DNA of 64,000 nt from Lucifuga dentata (taxonomy: Eukaryota; Chordata; Actinopteri; Ophidiiformes; Bythitidae): the NCBI GenBank assembly GCA_014773175.1, contig VXCM01000408.1, positions 262,615-326,614 on the forward strand, written 5' to 3'. Below the pieces are notes generated by a model. That model saw nothing but the letters and a program-made list of their open reading frames with translations, ran no database searches and was not told the DNA's origin. This document shows positions 1 to 11,910 of the stretch, in pieces. Position 1 is the first letter of the stretch. Every line of letters begins with the position of its first letter. A program made the position numbers and the translations under genes.

Positions 1-211
1 ATAAATATTCGCTGTGATGGGTAACCTGCATCACTGATTTTAATGTCTTTGAAATTTGATATTCAAATTATATTAACAGGCAGGTATAAAATGCATTAAT
101 TAATCTAAAAAAATAAATAAATATCTCCTTTTAATATTGCTTTAGTTTTCATTCTCCTCCAATTGTCCTCCAGACTAGAGTCTCATTCTTGAAGCAGATA
201 TCCATCTTTTC

Positions 212-243
<32 letters not shown>

Positions 244-638
244 NTTTTTTTTTTTTTTTTTATTAATAAATGGTTAATGTAACCATCTGTGTGGTGACAC
301 AGATACCATGGTTGAAGAGTTTCTTTGCACCTGACCAGGTTGACAGTGCCAATAAATTCTGTTTGAAACAGATCCAACACAGGAAGTGATGCATTTCACT
401 CCATGTTTGTATTTTAATGCATCAAAACCAAACATTAGCTCATTAGTATCATAATTCAGGAGCTCATGCTTTTTTCCAGGTTTTCATACAGTGTTCCACC
501 ACAGCTCCACCATCTTTTCTTTAGGCGTCTCGCTGTTGGCAAAAGTTACAAATTTCAGCTTTAACAACATTTCATTCATTCTTACTTTAAAAACTGTTCC
601 TCTCCTCATCTTGTCATTTCTTCCACTCATCTTGTCAG

Positions 639-776
639 ATATGAATCTAGCAGCAGCTGTTTTGGCCCTGTTGAGTCTGACCATGATGGTGATGGGCTCC
701 ATCTGTATCATCATGTCCCTCAGCAAAGGAGTGCACTTCTTTCTCAAGCCAGCCTCCTTTTGTTTCGTCCTAGCAG
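639..776 (+). CDS. cacng6: cacng6 penultimate coding exon
   Basis: The acceptor is ttgtcag before 639 and the donor is GCAG|gtgaga after 776. The exon begins two bases into a codon and ends one base into the next (138 nt). It encodes the second membrane segment (NLAAAV...GSICIIM) and the start of the third (PASFCFVLA). Confidence 0.85.
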
Positions 777-1184
777 GTGAGACTCCAATATGGTGAGATC
801 AGGGCTTTCACTTCAGTATGGCAAAATTATCGTGTCTAATATGATATATTACCAAAACAAGGTGAGTAAAGAGCTGACTGAGGTTTTAGGTAACTCTGTC
901 TGCAGATTATGTGTTTTTCATCCCTTCTTACACTCCCTCCATTATCTCTCTTCACCCATGCAGGTATACTGGTCCTTCTCTCTGTCCTGGTCTTCCACCA
1001 GTCAGTCCTGGCCTTGCTTTCCAGTGATCACTCCATACCATTACACCATGAGATGTCTTGGTCTGTGGCCTGTGTGGGGTCAGCAGGAGCCATTCTAATT
1101 GTGGGGGGTGTTTTCTTCCTCATTCTGTCGCTTCCTGTCAGTCCATGGCAGAAATGCTTTCCACACAAGAATAGTGCCACCTAG
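639..1184 (+). CDS. cacng6: Voltage-dependent calcium channel gamma-6 subunit, 3' end (last two coding exons)
   Basis: Two spliced exons (639-776 and 964-1184) encode about 119 residues: the second, third and fourth membrane segments and the short cytoplasmic tail of a claudin-fold calcium channel gamma subunit. The first exon opens with NLAAAV and later has CIIMSLSKG, both very close to mammalian gamma-6 (NLAAAV, CIIMVLSKG); the protein ends in SAT where gamma-6 ends in RAT. Gamma-1 is the nearest alternative (shared PAS-FxFxxAG and SLP-PW motifs), but the NLAAAV/LSKG block favours gamma-6. Gamma-1/6 proteins associate with Cav channels and lack the TARP PDZ tail, and none is present here. 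Exons for the N-terminus, first membrane segment and extracellular loop lie left of the window. The gene points toward cacng8, tail to tail. Confidence 0.85.
964..1184 (+). CDS. cacng6: cacng6 last coding exon
   Basis: The acceptor is cccatgcag before 964; the split Gly codon (g|gt) keeps the frame. It encodes the rest of the third membrane segment (ILVLLSVLVF), a short extracellular loop, the fourth segment (AGAILIVGGVFFLILSLP) and a 14-residue tail ending at TAG (1182-1184). Confidence 0.87.
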
Positions 1185-1596
1185 CACTTGACTGCAGAAA
1201 TTCTGGTATGCTTATCCCTGATGTTTGTTTGAGAGCGAGTGTAAAGTCCACTTTTTGAGGGCTGCATTTTTCAAGCTTGCTTTTGTAATTTAGTTGATCA
1301 GAGAGCTCATACTAGGTCTTAATTTAACTCACGAAGATGATCTGTTTCATGTTTGTCAATGGAAAATAGTTGGAGGGACTGAAAGGTGCTATATTGACTT
1401 ACTCTTTGACTAATTTGTAGCTCTGTGTTGTGTTTGCTTAAACAAGTGTCACAAACATGCTCATGAGCCTGAATTCAGCCAACAAATCTGGACTCCCTGC
1501 TGTCAAATGAGGGTGAATATATTTTATTAGAATGTTCAGCTAATTTGCTATTTAAACATAATTTTTAAATAATCACAATTCCTTAAATACAATTAG

Positions 1597-1602
1597 AATA
1601 AA
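1597..1602 (+). promoter_or_regulatory. Candidate polyadenylation signal for cacng6
   Basis: An AATAAA hexamer lies 413 nt after the cacng6 stop codon. A second AATAAA at 2140-2145 is an alternative. Choosing between them needs transcript ends. Confidence 0.35.
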
Positions 1603-3606
1603 TCAGCAGCAGCTTGCTGGGAAACAACTACAACGTTTCTGATAATAGTAAGACTGACTTTGGATGAGTTACTATTTACAATGAATAACTTTTTCATATG
1701 TGCAACATGTTGCATTGTCATATAATGTGGTTAACATGATTATATGCCAGTAGGTCCTATGAATGAAGATTTTCAACACTTAATACTTGATAGACAAAAG
1801 GCTTTTTTTCTTTCACAGTTTTGCTTTTTATTTATTACCTATGTGTGCTATAAATGCTGCTTCAGTATCTGAGATGCACGTGTGTTGGAATGAAATCAAC
1901 TGTGAATTTAAAATCTCAATTTGTATATCAGTGTATTGTATAGACTCACTTTATATAAGCACAACTATGTACATAAAATGTTTTTATTTTATGAATGTTC
2001 ACAATATTTTCTGTGTGTGTACAGTACGTACACATTGTTTAAATCATCTGTCTGCCAGGAAGTTGTATGTTACTAAATATATGCCATGCTTCTTTCTACT
2101 CCTATAGATGTACAATAAGTGACACAAATTTTGATTATAAATAAAAAAGATCTGAGATTGAATAATAACCTCCCTTTTTTTTCAGGTATCATGATAACCT
2201 GCAATTTCTCTAATCTAGGTCTGTTTNAAAAAAAAAAACACCTAAATAAATAATGCAAGCATAACAACAATATTTTATGAAAAGATATACAGAACTATTC
2301 TTTCTCAACCTATTTAGAGGAATTCAGTAATAACTGCCAGTGACATCAAATATGCATTAAGGCAGTTTAATGAGCCTTGAGGAGAGTCCAGGACAGCTAA
2401 CACCCCAAATATGCTTTCAAAAGCAGATGATCATGCAGTTACTTTGCAATTCCTAGATGCATAATGTGCACACGAAGTTGGTTAGAAGACAAGCTGTGAT
2501 TACAGTAACTTATAGTGCAATAAAATGTGGTTCTGTTAGACTGTTAACAAACACAAACAAGCAAATAAATTATATCTCTTGTTGAATATAAAATCTAAAT
2601 CTGCAAAATCACTCATCATTACAACCTATCTGCTCTCAAACTTGACATTCACCCATTTTCACACTTTCACTCTGTGGCTCCTCATCTCGCTCTCCAACCT
2701 CCCCCTCCCCCAAACCTGCTCTCTATAATTAGGCCATAGCTCATTGCAATGCATTTCACTGCAGAGGTTGGGAAACCTTATCCTTGAATTTCAGCTATGT
2801 ATCCCCAGCCTATCCTCATATCTCTGTGTGCTGTTCTCTTCTTCTCCACCCCTGACCTCAGAGCACCACTTTGCCTGTTGGTGCCCCTCAGTTTCATGGG
2901 CGCTACCTCCCCTCGATGCAGACAACTGACTGATCAGACCAGAAACATCCCAAAAGCTGCTCTCATCCCAGCCCACCAGGAATGGGCGTGGCATGCACAC
3001 ATTTACACACATACTTGTCCTCACCTTAGCACCCCCTACCCCACTCCACCCCACACACACAAGCACAAGCCACCAGCACACTTTTAGGTCCCAGTGGGCA
3101 GAAAGTAAATCCACATGACACACTATCCTGTTTGTATATATAGCTGTCTAATAGTTCTACAGAGACTAGGTGAGAAGTTGTGTATGAGCACTAGTTGCAC
3201 ATTTGTCTGTGGACTAATTCTTCATAGAAAAGCTGTAGATCCACAGAAGGCTGAGGCACAGAGAATAAAAGCTTCAACTTATTGGTAAATTTGTGTGGAT
3301 GTGAAGGGCCATATATTGTGACATGTTCTACCCTGAGCTGTGATAAGGACTAATCAACAAGGTGATTTATGTATTATCTCTTCTTGTTCCTTGAGCTTAA
3401 TTGCTATGAATAATACATCAATTTCACTGATGAAACTCAGTCATCATTTTTATCCCAGAGAGATTATCATTATCAAATATCTATCATGTCCTACACTAAG
3501 CCATGATATATATGTGATTTGGACTGGATCAGGATAGATTTTAAAAACTTTATGACAAATAAAGCTAATAAGTCCTATTATTATTTAAGTCATTTCTTTC
3601 TTTTTA

Positions 3607-3960
3607 GGGCATCACAGTGCAATGGTTAGTACTGTTGCCACACAGTGAAATGGTCTCAGGTTTGAAGCCCTGTATTGGCCTAATCCTTTCTGTGTGGAAT
3701 TTCCATGATCTCCCTCCCTATTGTGGGTTTCCTCCAAGTACTACAGTTTCCCCCACCATCAAAAACATGTGATGGTTTAATACTCCTGCCATTGCCACTG
3801 ACCAAGACACTAGGCTGTAGACCTGGATATGGTCCCTAAGCTCTGCACGATGGCTGCCCAATGATCCCAGTAGTTGAATGAACCAATGGCAGAGGATGAA
3901 TTTCCCTATGGATGTGTGATCAAAAAAAAAAAAAAAAAAANAAAAAAAAAAAAAAAAAAT
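3607..3960 (+). mobile_element. Degenerate SINE/L2-type retroposon with poly(A)-like tail
   Basis: The segment starts with a decayed form of the common fish retroposon head (GGGC..CAC.GTGC..TGGTTAG.ACTGTTGCC), continues with an L2-like block (TTTCTGTGTGGAATTT, GGTTTCCTCC) and ends in AATTTCCCTATGG...GTGATCAAA followed by an A-tract interrupted by an N at 3941. This matches the layout of L2-tailed short retroposons in teleosts. The copy is diverged and non-coding. Confidence 0.6.
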
Positions 3961-6501
3961 CTTATATTATTACACAACACAAGTTTTGTTTACTATTTTT
4001 CAGCCTTGGCATAGGTATGCTCTCTAAAGAGTACCCTTCTAGTTGTGACTGTAGTTGGATCTCAGTAGATAACAGCAGACATTGACAAGACAAAATAACT
4101 AAACTTCAGAGTCCAGGAACACCTCTTCGGAAAGATATGACACTGCTTCCTATTGCAATGCATCTGCAGTATTACCTCTTATCTCTACAGGGACCATCCC
4201 ACCAGTGTTTGTCCATTTTTGGTACAGGGGAGCCTGCCTAGAGGGCCAGAGAGACCAAAGCAGACATCAACATCATGATCAATCATCATCATCAATCATG
4301 ATCATTCTTCCAACCCTGCAGAGGTACCACAGTGAAAAATTTCAAAGTGAGTTTTAGGTGAGGTAGTTGTCACAGAAGTTGACTTTGAAAATCTTTCCTC
4401 ACTACTTTATCCTATTAAGCAGATACCACCCATCTGGCGCTACTCATATATTTGCAAATATTATCTGCCCCAGGTCTGACAGAGAAGGTCAGGGAGTTTT
4501 AGAATCACAGCATGCCAAAGATGGGTTGAGAGGCCTTGAGTAACCACTAAGAACAATGTTTGCTCACTAACAAAGAATCATGTGTGTGTTATCGCTTGTG
4601 CAAACAAAATTTGGAGAGTAACTCAAACACAAGCGACAGCCATGTTCCCTCTCTGCTCCATGTGTACTTCAAAAGGAAACTTCATCCTCTTTTTGGAAAA
4701 AAAAAAACGAAACAAAAGACAGCAAGTCTGTGAATATCTTATTGTTTTTTTTTTTTATAAACATCGTGCAATACAGTGTTGTAAGTTTATCACACATTTA
4801 GATAAACCATAATCATTTGTCTAGATATATCTATTCTCAACTACATATTATTCATATTGCCCACATAAATGCTATCTGTGTGCAGTGTTACCACATTATT
4901 CTTTTTCTGAAGTTAAATAAAATAAATGAAATTCTTGTATAGAATCTGGAAGCGTATGGTTGTTTTGTTTCATTACATAGCAAATGTCCATGTTTCCACC
5001 CGGATCTGCAGTCACTTGGAACATTTTAGGAGAGAGTGGTGGGTGTTTACATGTGTATACATTCGCATCAACATAAACAGAATTCAGATTCAGGAGTCAG
5101 TGGCCACAGCAGGGGAAGCACAGTGAAAAGAGCCTTTGGGGAGGTTAAAAGGGTTGTCTCTGCGGTGATCCTGTTATTGGTCATGTGACAAAGTAGGGAA
5201 ACACGAAACATGTGACCAAATATGGGCAAGGGGAGGGGAAGTATGGCAGAGCAGAGTGGGTTGAGGAATCCACCCTACCAGAGTCCAAGGAGGGCAGCCC
5301 ACACAGAACAAAACACTTCACCCAAACCCTCCCTGCCCAAAACACACACCCACTTTGAACAGTGGTCCCAAAGAAAGTGTCTATAGACAAATATATGTAT
5401 ATGTAAATTACAATGTACATGTATGTTTTCAAAAGTTTTCTCCATAGTGTTTTTTTTTAACTCTCTTACCCCACATATACATACTGTTTTTTGTTGTTGT
5501 TTTTTTGTTTTTTTTTTTTTGTTTTGTTTTTTTTTACCAATGCCATTGAAAATTGATGAGTTGCATGTCTGTTCTGAAGAACTCACTTTGGAACTCTCAT
5601 AGAAAAAATGATTAGCTTTTTGTTTTTCTGCTTAGCCAGCAACATTTTTTCTGATTCTGTACAAATATATCGTATGTCTCTTTTTTCTGCATCCTCTATG
5701 TAGAGGTTTCTGTTAATGCCCAAGAACAAACATCTTCAACACAATTACAGCTACACATACTACTGTTAACACTGACTAGAATGGAAATAAGACTAACAGA
5801 AACCCATAGAAAACTCAGACTCTGAATAACAATGACGCTCAGTCGCTCAGATTATTGTTGCATTTCTTTCAGTAACAGTTTGGAAGACAATGTACAGTAT
5901 TCACATCTGAATTCATGTTATAAATGAAAATTAGATATTATGGGGATAAAAATAGTAACATACAGACTCATTCTTCCACATATTGTGCACACTCATGCTC
6001 AACACTTTGACACAGTTATACAGCTCACTGACAGTCCCAGTGGTTCTGCATGGAAGAAATTCACAGTTAAAGTTGTCAAGATCTAAAATTAGAGTGAAAA
6101 ATCACTAGAATTTAATTTTCATTCCAAACTAAGTGTTGCAAATAGAGCTAGCCTGTAATAACGCTAAGAATAATCACAACAACAATAGATGTTAAGGATG
6201 ATCTGGTTAAAGTAGCAGTGATATTGCACAAAAAAAAAAAAAAAAAAAANAAAAAAAAAAAAAAAAAAAAGTGAAATATTTTCATAATAGCCCAACATTA
6301 ATTGCGTTTAATCGTTAACAAAATAAATTATTTCTAGCACATTAAAATATCAAAATAGTCTTATTGTGAAAGTTCGTTGTTGTTGTTATTATCATTCTGT
6401 TATTACTCATCTTTTTTGTTCTCAGTGAGATTGAGTAGCCTAAATAACAGTGAAGATGAAGGGAGAGATACAGCATTTCACCTGTCTGTCTTTTTATCCT
6501 T

Positions 6502-6507
6502 TTTATT
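6502..6507 (-). promoter_or_regulatory. Candidate polyadenylation signal for cacng8
   Basis: TTTATT on the plus strand reads AATAAA on the gene strand, 74 nt past the cacng8 stop. The resulting 3' UTR would be short; longer isoforms using signals near 6320-6330 are possible. Confidence 0.35.
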
Positions 6508-6580
6508 AAGCACAAACACAGTGCTCCCTTTTCTTTCTCTCTCTTCTCATTTTTCAATAATCCCCCCTGTCATTTCTTCT

Positions 6581-7371
6581 CTACACAGGTGTTGTCTTCC
6601 TATTGAGGGTATTGGAGTTGCTCTCCCTGTCTCCCTTCAGCCTGTCCAGAGTCCCCATCCCTCGCTCTCTGTCTACTGTGGATGAAGTGAAGGGTGGGGG
6701 GCCTGAGTTGGGCATTGGTGCATTGGAGTTAGAATTGGAAGGATTGTGGGATTTAAGCGAGGGAAGTGTACCACTCATCAGAACTCCCCCTCCTCCTCCA
6801 CTCCCATCCTTTGGGAAGCAGTTGTGGAGTTGGTAGAGTGTGGCTCTGTCCACAGTTCCATACATGGGTGGCAAACCCCCCAGTTTGGGGTCACGGGATA
6901 AGTTGTAGAGGGAGATGTCACCTCCAGCCAGGGCAGTGTGGGAGCGAGAGTGGGGGTTAGGCAATGTGGACACAGAGATGGGGCCCTGAGAAAGCAGAGC
7001 TGAGGGGGGCAAGCCGAAGTTCTTACCACCACCTCCCCCTACAGGTGAGGGGTCTCGGGAGCGAGAGGGGTCAGTGGAGCGGGATGAGGATCGGGACCGG
7101 CGGCGGAAGCGGTAGCTGGGCAGGCGAAGCATGGCGTGCGTGGTGCTCTTGAAAATGTCGGTGCGTGAGCGACAGCGAAGCTCCTTGTTCTTCTCAATGT
7201 AGATGTTGACAGCCAGTACCCCCACCATCTCAGCCATGATGAAGGACAGGCCTCCAAAGTAAAAGGACCAACCGTAGGAGTACTGCCACTTTTTGTCCTC
7301 ATCCTTCTTAGGAGAGATGTCCCCCAGTGCAGCCGAAATGTACACAATCACACCAATGATGTTACTCAGAC
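6581..7371 (-). CDS. cacng8: cacng8 coding exon 4 (third/fourth membrane segments and C-tail)
   Basis: The acceptor reads ctctggcag|GTCTGAG on the gene strand; the stop is TAG at 6581-6583. The 791-nt exon encodes residues 151-412: [12 protein letters not shown], the second extracellular loop with a DEDKK cluster, [11 protein letters not shown], and the whole cytoplasmic tail ending in TTPV. Confidence 0.94.
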
Positions 7372-8981
7372 CTGCCAGAGAACAGAAATACAGGATTTAC
7401 ACAAGAGCTAAATAAACCAAAACGGTATTACTAGTCACCTTACTTGATTATTTTCATTTAAGGAAGTAACACAGTATATTTCAGATTGAAATGTTGCACT
7501 TTCACTCCTTTATCTGATGCCTGTAGTTACTTAGCAGATCCAGGTTTTACATTCAACATGAAATGAGATCATAACATATGTGATTTTTTTTCTTTTTAAC
7601 CTTTTGCACTTCTACTGTCACTGGTTCATGTTTTTTTCCTTTGTCTTCTTTCCTTCTACTTCCTTCTTTTCTTCCTTTCACTCTTCTAATTATATTATTA
7701 CTTTCCTTCTCTTTCCTACTCTCCTTTTTAGTTCTTTCCTTTTTATCTTTATTTTTTTCATTCCTTGATTCACTTTGTCTCTCCATATTCCTTCTTTTTC
7801 TTCTTTTCTCCTTGTAGAATGCAAGACATATATCTGCTTAGTATCTGCTTAGTAGCTTCTTTTAAATGTTTTGGTTTTATAAAACAATAACCAAAAACTC
7901 TAATGAAGTTTATGTAATTTCCTCACAGTCCTATATTCCCAGACTCCGCCCATTCCTCAGGGATGGACTTTGTCACGTGACCATGTGGCCTAAACCAACA
8001 GAGAGGGCGCTCATATACAGACACGAATAAACTTGGTCAAATACATAAACAATTTTCCAGCTCTGAAAAGATATGTAAATAATCAACTATTAAATTGGTC
8101 ATTAGAAAAATTTAAAGTTTTAGGAAAAATGTTTTCTTTAAAAACAGAATTATGCTGCACCCTTCCTCAACCAATCATGGTGATGCCAGACCGTATAAAT
8201 ACAGCTTAGCTCTCATCTCAGCCTCACCACTCCACCTAGATCATCGGAACACATATGACTACCTCTACTTTACTTTGCTGCGTTCTCGTTAGCATTAGCA
8301 GGCTAGTTGCTGCTCCATGGGTTTAATGCCAACAAAGTCCTGTTTGTTGAATTCTGAAATTGCTGCTTTCAGTTCTGGGTTTGGTCGATAAATGATTGAT
8401 TTGGTGTGTTTGAGCTGCTGTGTGTGAAAGGGCTAAGACTGTGGTTCATATGGTTTTGTCTTGGTTGTTAACATACACATGCTAACCTGCTCGGTGCGCT
8501 GTGGTTCTTTGTGCTAGCAATATAGTTGCTGCTTGATTGTGAGCAGGTACTTTAATGTTGGCTGTGTAACACACACTCACATCCGCACACCTTCACATGC
8601 ACACACACTCACAGATATGGACTACAAAACATGCTATATTTCATGATTTACTTTTTCCACTGTAACCAAATTTGGCGGACGTACACAGGAAGTCCCAGCA
8701 AAAGGCAAGCACACATTACATTTCCTTCAGGAAATATAGACATCTCTAGTTGACAAATACTCTTTTTTTTTGTTTTACTTTTGACATGACTAATTTGTAC
8801 TGTTAAAGTTTATTTTATTATACTGAAATAAAATCTGAATAAAGGACTTTAACTTATATTTGTCTATTAGTGTGTTGCTGCTTAACCCTATACGCCATTT
8901 GTGTCACATTTTGATACATGATTTTGTGAGACCTCTACATCATCATGATCAGTCATTGACCAAAATGCCTATTATATCGTA

Positions 8982-9012
<31 letters not shown>

Positions 9013-9267
9013 NTTTTTTTTTTTTTTTTAAGAATTGTTAAAGGGTTCAATAAAGAAATAAATTGCAAAAAAAAAAAGTTAAATTTTCTGATAATTATTT
9101 CTGGATCAGGCTTTAAAGGGTTAAATAAAGGCTGACATTACACTGAGAGAATAGTCTAAACATATCGACTCTTAAAGCGATGCATAAAACTGTTCAGCCA
9201 CAGCACATAATATTGTCCAGACCACATTTCATGCATGCACATAGACCTGGACACAGGTAGGCCTGCG

Positions 9268-9326
<59 letters not shown>

Positions 9327-11870
9327 TGCTTTTGAGGTTTCTGCATTACCTGCAGCTACAAAGAGAATTCCTGCCCCCAGAATGATGTTTCTTTTGCTCT
9401 TATAGAAACGGCTAGCAGCAATGCACATCCCTCCCATTAGCAGCAAGATGGCACTGAGGATGGGAAAGATGTTGGAAGCCCTGACTACCCCTGCACAGAG
9501 GAAAGAATTATGTTAAACAGCAAATACAATGAAAGGAGGATATAGAATGATGGACACAAAATAAAATGAATACATCTTTTCTATTAAAATACACACAGAG
9601 AACTCCATGCAGAAATTAATTTCCCAGTGCCAGGCACACTATTGTTTCAAACCCTTCCCATGTGGCTTTCAGGTGGACTGCCAACCATGCATAAACAGGC
9701 ACAAGTGCACACACACACATATACACACATCTCTCTCATCTAGCACAACTAGGCCACAGGAGGGAAAATGCCACCTAAATGCCATCAAAATGCCTCTGTA
9801 ACACTGTAAACAGAACACAAGCTTTTCTTTATGTATGCACAGGCACACGTACCATATCACAGAGAAGTTAGATATGACTGCAGGGCATTGAATGTGAACT
9901 AGGACATCCCATCTTCCATTACTTTCTCTACACTGTCACATTTATTTCTTGTTGAAATAATGAGCAGTAAAAGGCTCTTCATTTCACTCTTTCCCTCTCT
10001 TCCTTATCTACACTTCCATTTCATTTAACATCCATGAATGGTAATACTGGTGTGGACTTACGGAGGACATACTCTGCCCCATCATGGTCAAAGTCGGCAT
10101 CCTCTGGAAAGTGGTTGATCTGAGAACACACTCCTCTCTTCACTCCTGAGATAGCGAAGACAAGAAAAAGGGCTGACCAGATAAAAACAGATAAATACAA
10201 AGACAAGGACTCTTTAGAGAAAGACAACAAAGAGAACAGCACTCTGATCCTGGAGCACAGTTTCTTTTTGAATTGAAAGCTGGCTGCTATAAAGGTGATG
10301 AACTTATTGATAATAAACAAAACAAAGGCTAATAGAGATAGCAAAAGCATGCAGTCTCCACAGCAGAAAATTTTACACAAATATAAACACACATATATAC
10401 ATTAGCATGCAGAACATAGCGCACACGCAGACAGATAACTACCCGCCGGGGTCNCACACATATATACATTAGCATGCAGAACATAGCGCACACGCAGACA
10501 GATAACTACCCGCCGGGGTCTTACATCTCTACCGCAGACAGATAGACGAATGGAGGGATGCATGTACGATGATGACAGCAAACCACTGTTGCTGATGGAT
10601 GGATTATGAGAAAGGTGGAGTGATGGAATGAGGAGACAGATAGAGGGAGAAATGGACAGATACAGTGTGAGCTGGTCTTTTTCTCAGCTGTTATATTTCC
10701 ACAGGTTGTTCTGTAAAGAAAGACATGGAAGTACAAAGGAAGGAGGCATCAGTTGAACCACACTGATGCCAGTGTAATAATCTAAGCTTCAGACAAAGAC
10801 TCAACAGACTTCAGATGGTGAGAGGTGGACGGTCATATACTGTAGGTCTTCTATGTTAAACGTAAACATGACCTTATTGTAAAGCTAATATTTTAGGCAG
10901 ATTTACTTTAATTTCTAATGGGCATGTGTGCACTGGAGAACTGAATGACTCATGTTGCGTTTGTGCAACCTCGGAACTCAGATTTTTCCAACTTCCTATT
11001 TGGAAAAATGCGTTGGAACGGCACTTGAAGTCAGAGCTCCGACTGGAAAACTCGGACCAAAATTATCTACCTTGACTTCATGAGTATGACGTCACTCAAC
11101 ATGGCAGCACCCGTGGAAGTGAGCTTTATGAATGGAAATGATCAGCTAACAGGGAATAGAGTATTTTTTTTCTTATGTGACATTGAAATAAAAGGGTCAA
11201 AATATATCATCAAGTTAATTATCTAGTGTATAACAACTGATTGCCATTGATACGTAAGTGTAAATAATTTAAGAAAATTAATTCTCTGCACAAATGTTTA
11301 ATACCCACTGTGATTAATATCATTGTAAAAAACACAACCAGACAGTCCTGTAGTGTATTTTTACTTTAGTTAGCATTTTTTACTAAGTTTATTTAATCTT
11401 ACAGTATTTATTGGTGTTCAGCCATCTTTTTTGTTTACATTTGGCTGGAACGGTTAAGGTCAGAAGTTGAAACATCCAACTGGGAAAAATCCGACTTCTG
11501 AGGGAGCTTGAACGCAGCAATACTAAATATGAGGTGGCTGCATCTAGTCCACAGCAGCTTTACTTGCAACAACTTTATGCGCTATATATAAATAACAAGC
11601 CCCCAAATTGCAAGTGACCATTGGTAGGTACAGTACTTTAATGCAACCCCACCTTTAATAAATTTGCAGAAGAACTATCCACAGTGTTATTTGCCACACA
11701 CTCATGGGCATGAATCTTTTAGAGCTAGTATGTCCTGCATTCCACTCCAACTACACCTCACTGCATCACTGAGCGACTACTGAGCATCTTAGCTGAATAC
11801 TCCACAGACATCAAGGATGCTTGACCTCTAAGCTGTGCCAAGACACTGTCAGCTTTGCTGCATTACAAAA

Positions 11871-11910
<40 letters not shown>

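Larger units (their letters stand above)
1185..6580. other. Tail-to-tail interval between cacng6 and cacng8
   Basis: No conserved coding region is visible. It should contain the cacng6 3' UTR (candidate AATAAA at 1597-1602 and 2140-2145) and the cacng8 3' UTR (AATAAA on the minus strand at 6502-6507). It also holds an old retroposon at 3607-3960, homopolymer tracts broken by single Ns (2227, 3941, 6250) and pyrimidine-rich sequence near 2640-2870. Open frames here are short and unconserved. Confidence 0.6.
7372..9349 (-). other. cacng8 intron 3 containing an antisense-oriented element
   Basis: This intron of about 2 kb carries a CT-rich stretch (7580-7800), a plus-strand unit with CCAAT, TATA-like and polyadenylation motifs (about 7925-8870), an A-tract/T-tract junction at an N (8985-9029) and a long CA run (9271-9322) immediately next to exon 3. 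Confidence 0.7.

Noticed and set aside
639..1184. The first gene as cacng1 or a claudin
   Set aside because: NLAAAV, CIIM-LSKG and the final -AT match gamma-6 better than gamma-1. The claudin signature loop is outside the window and the tail lacks a claudin PDZ end.
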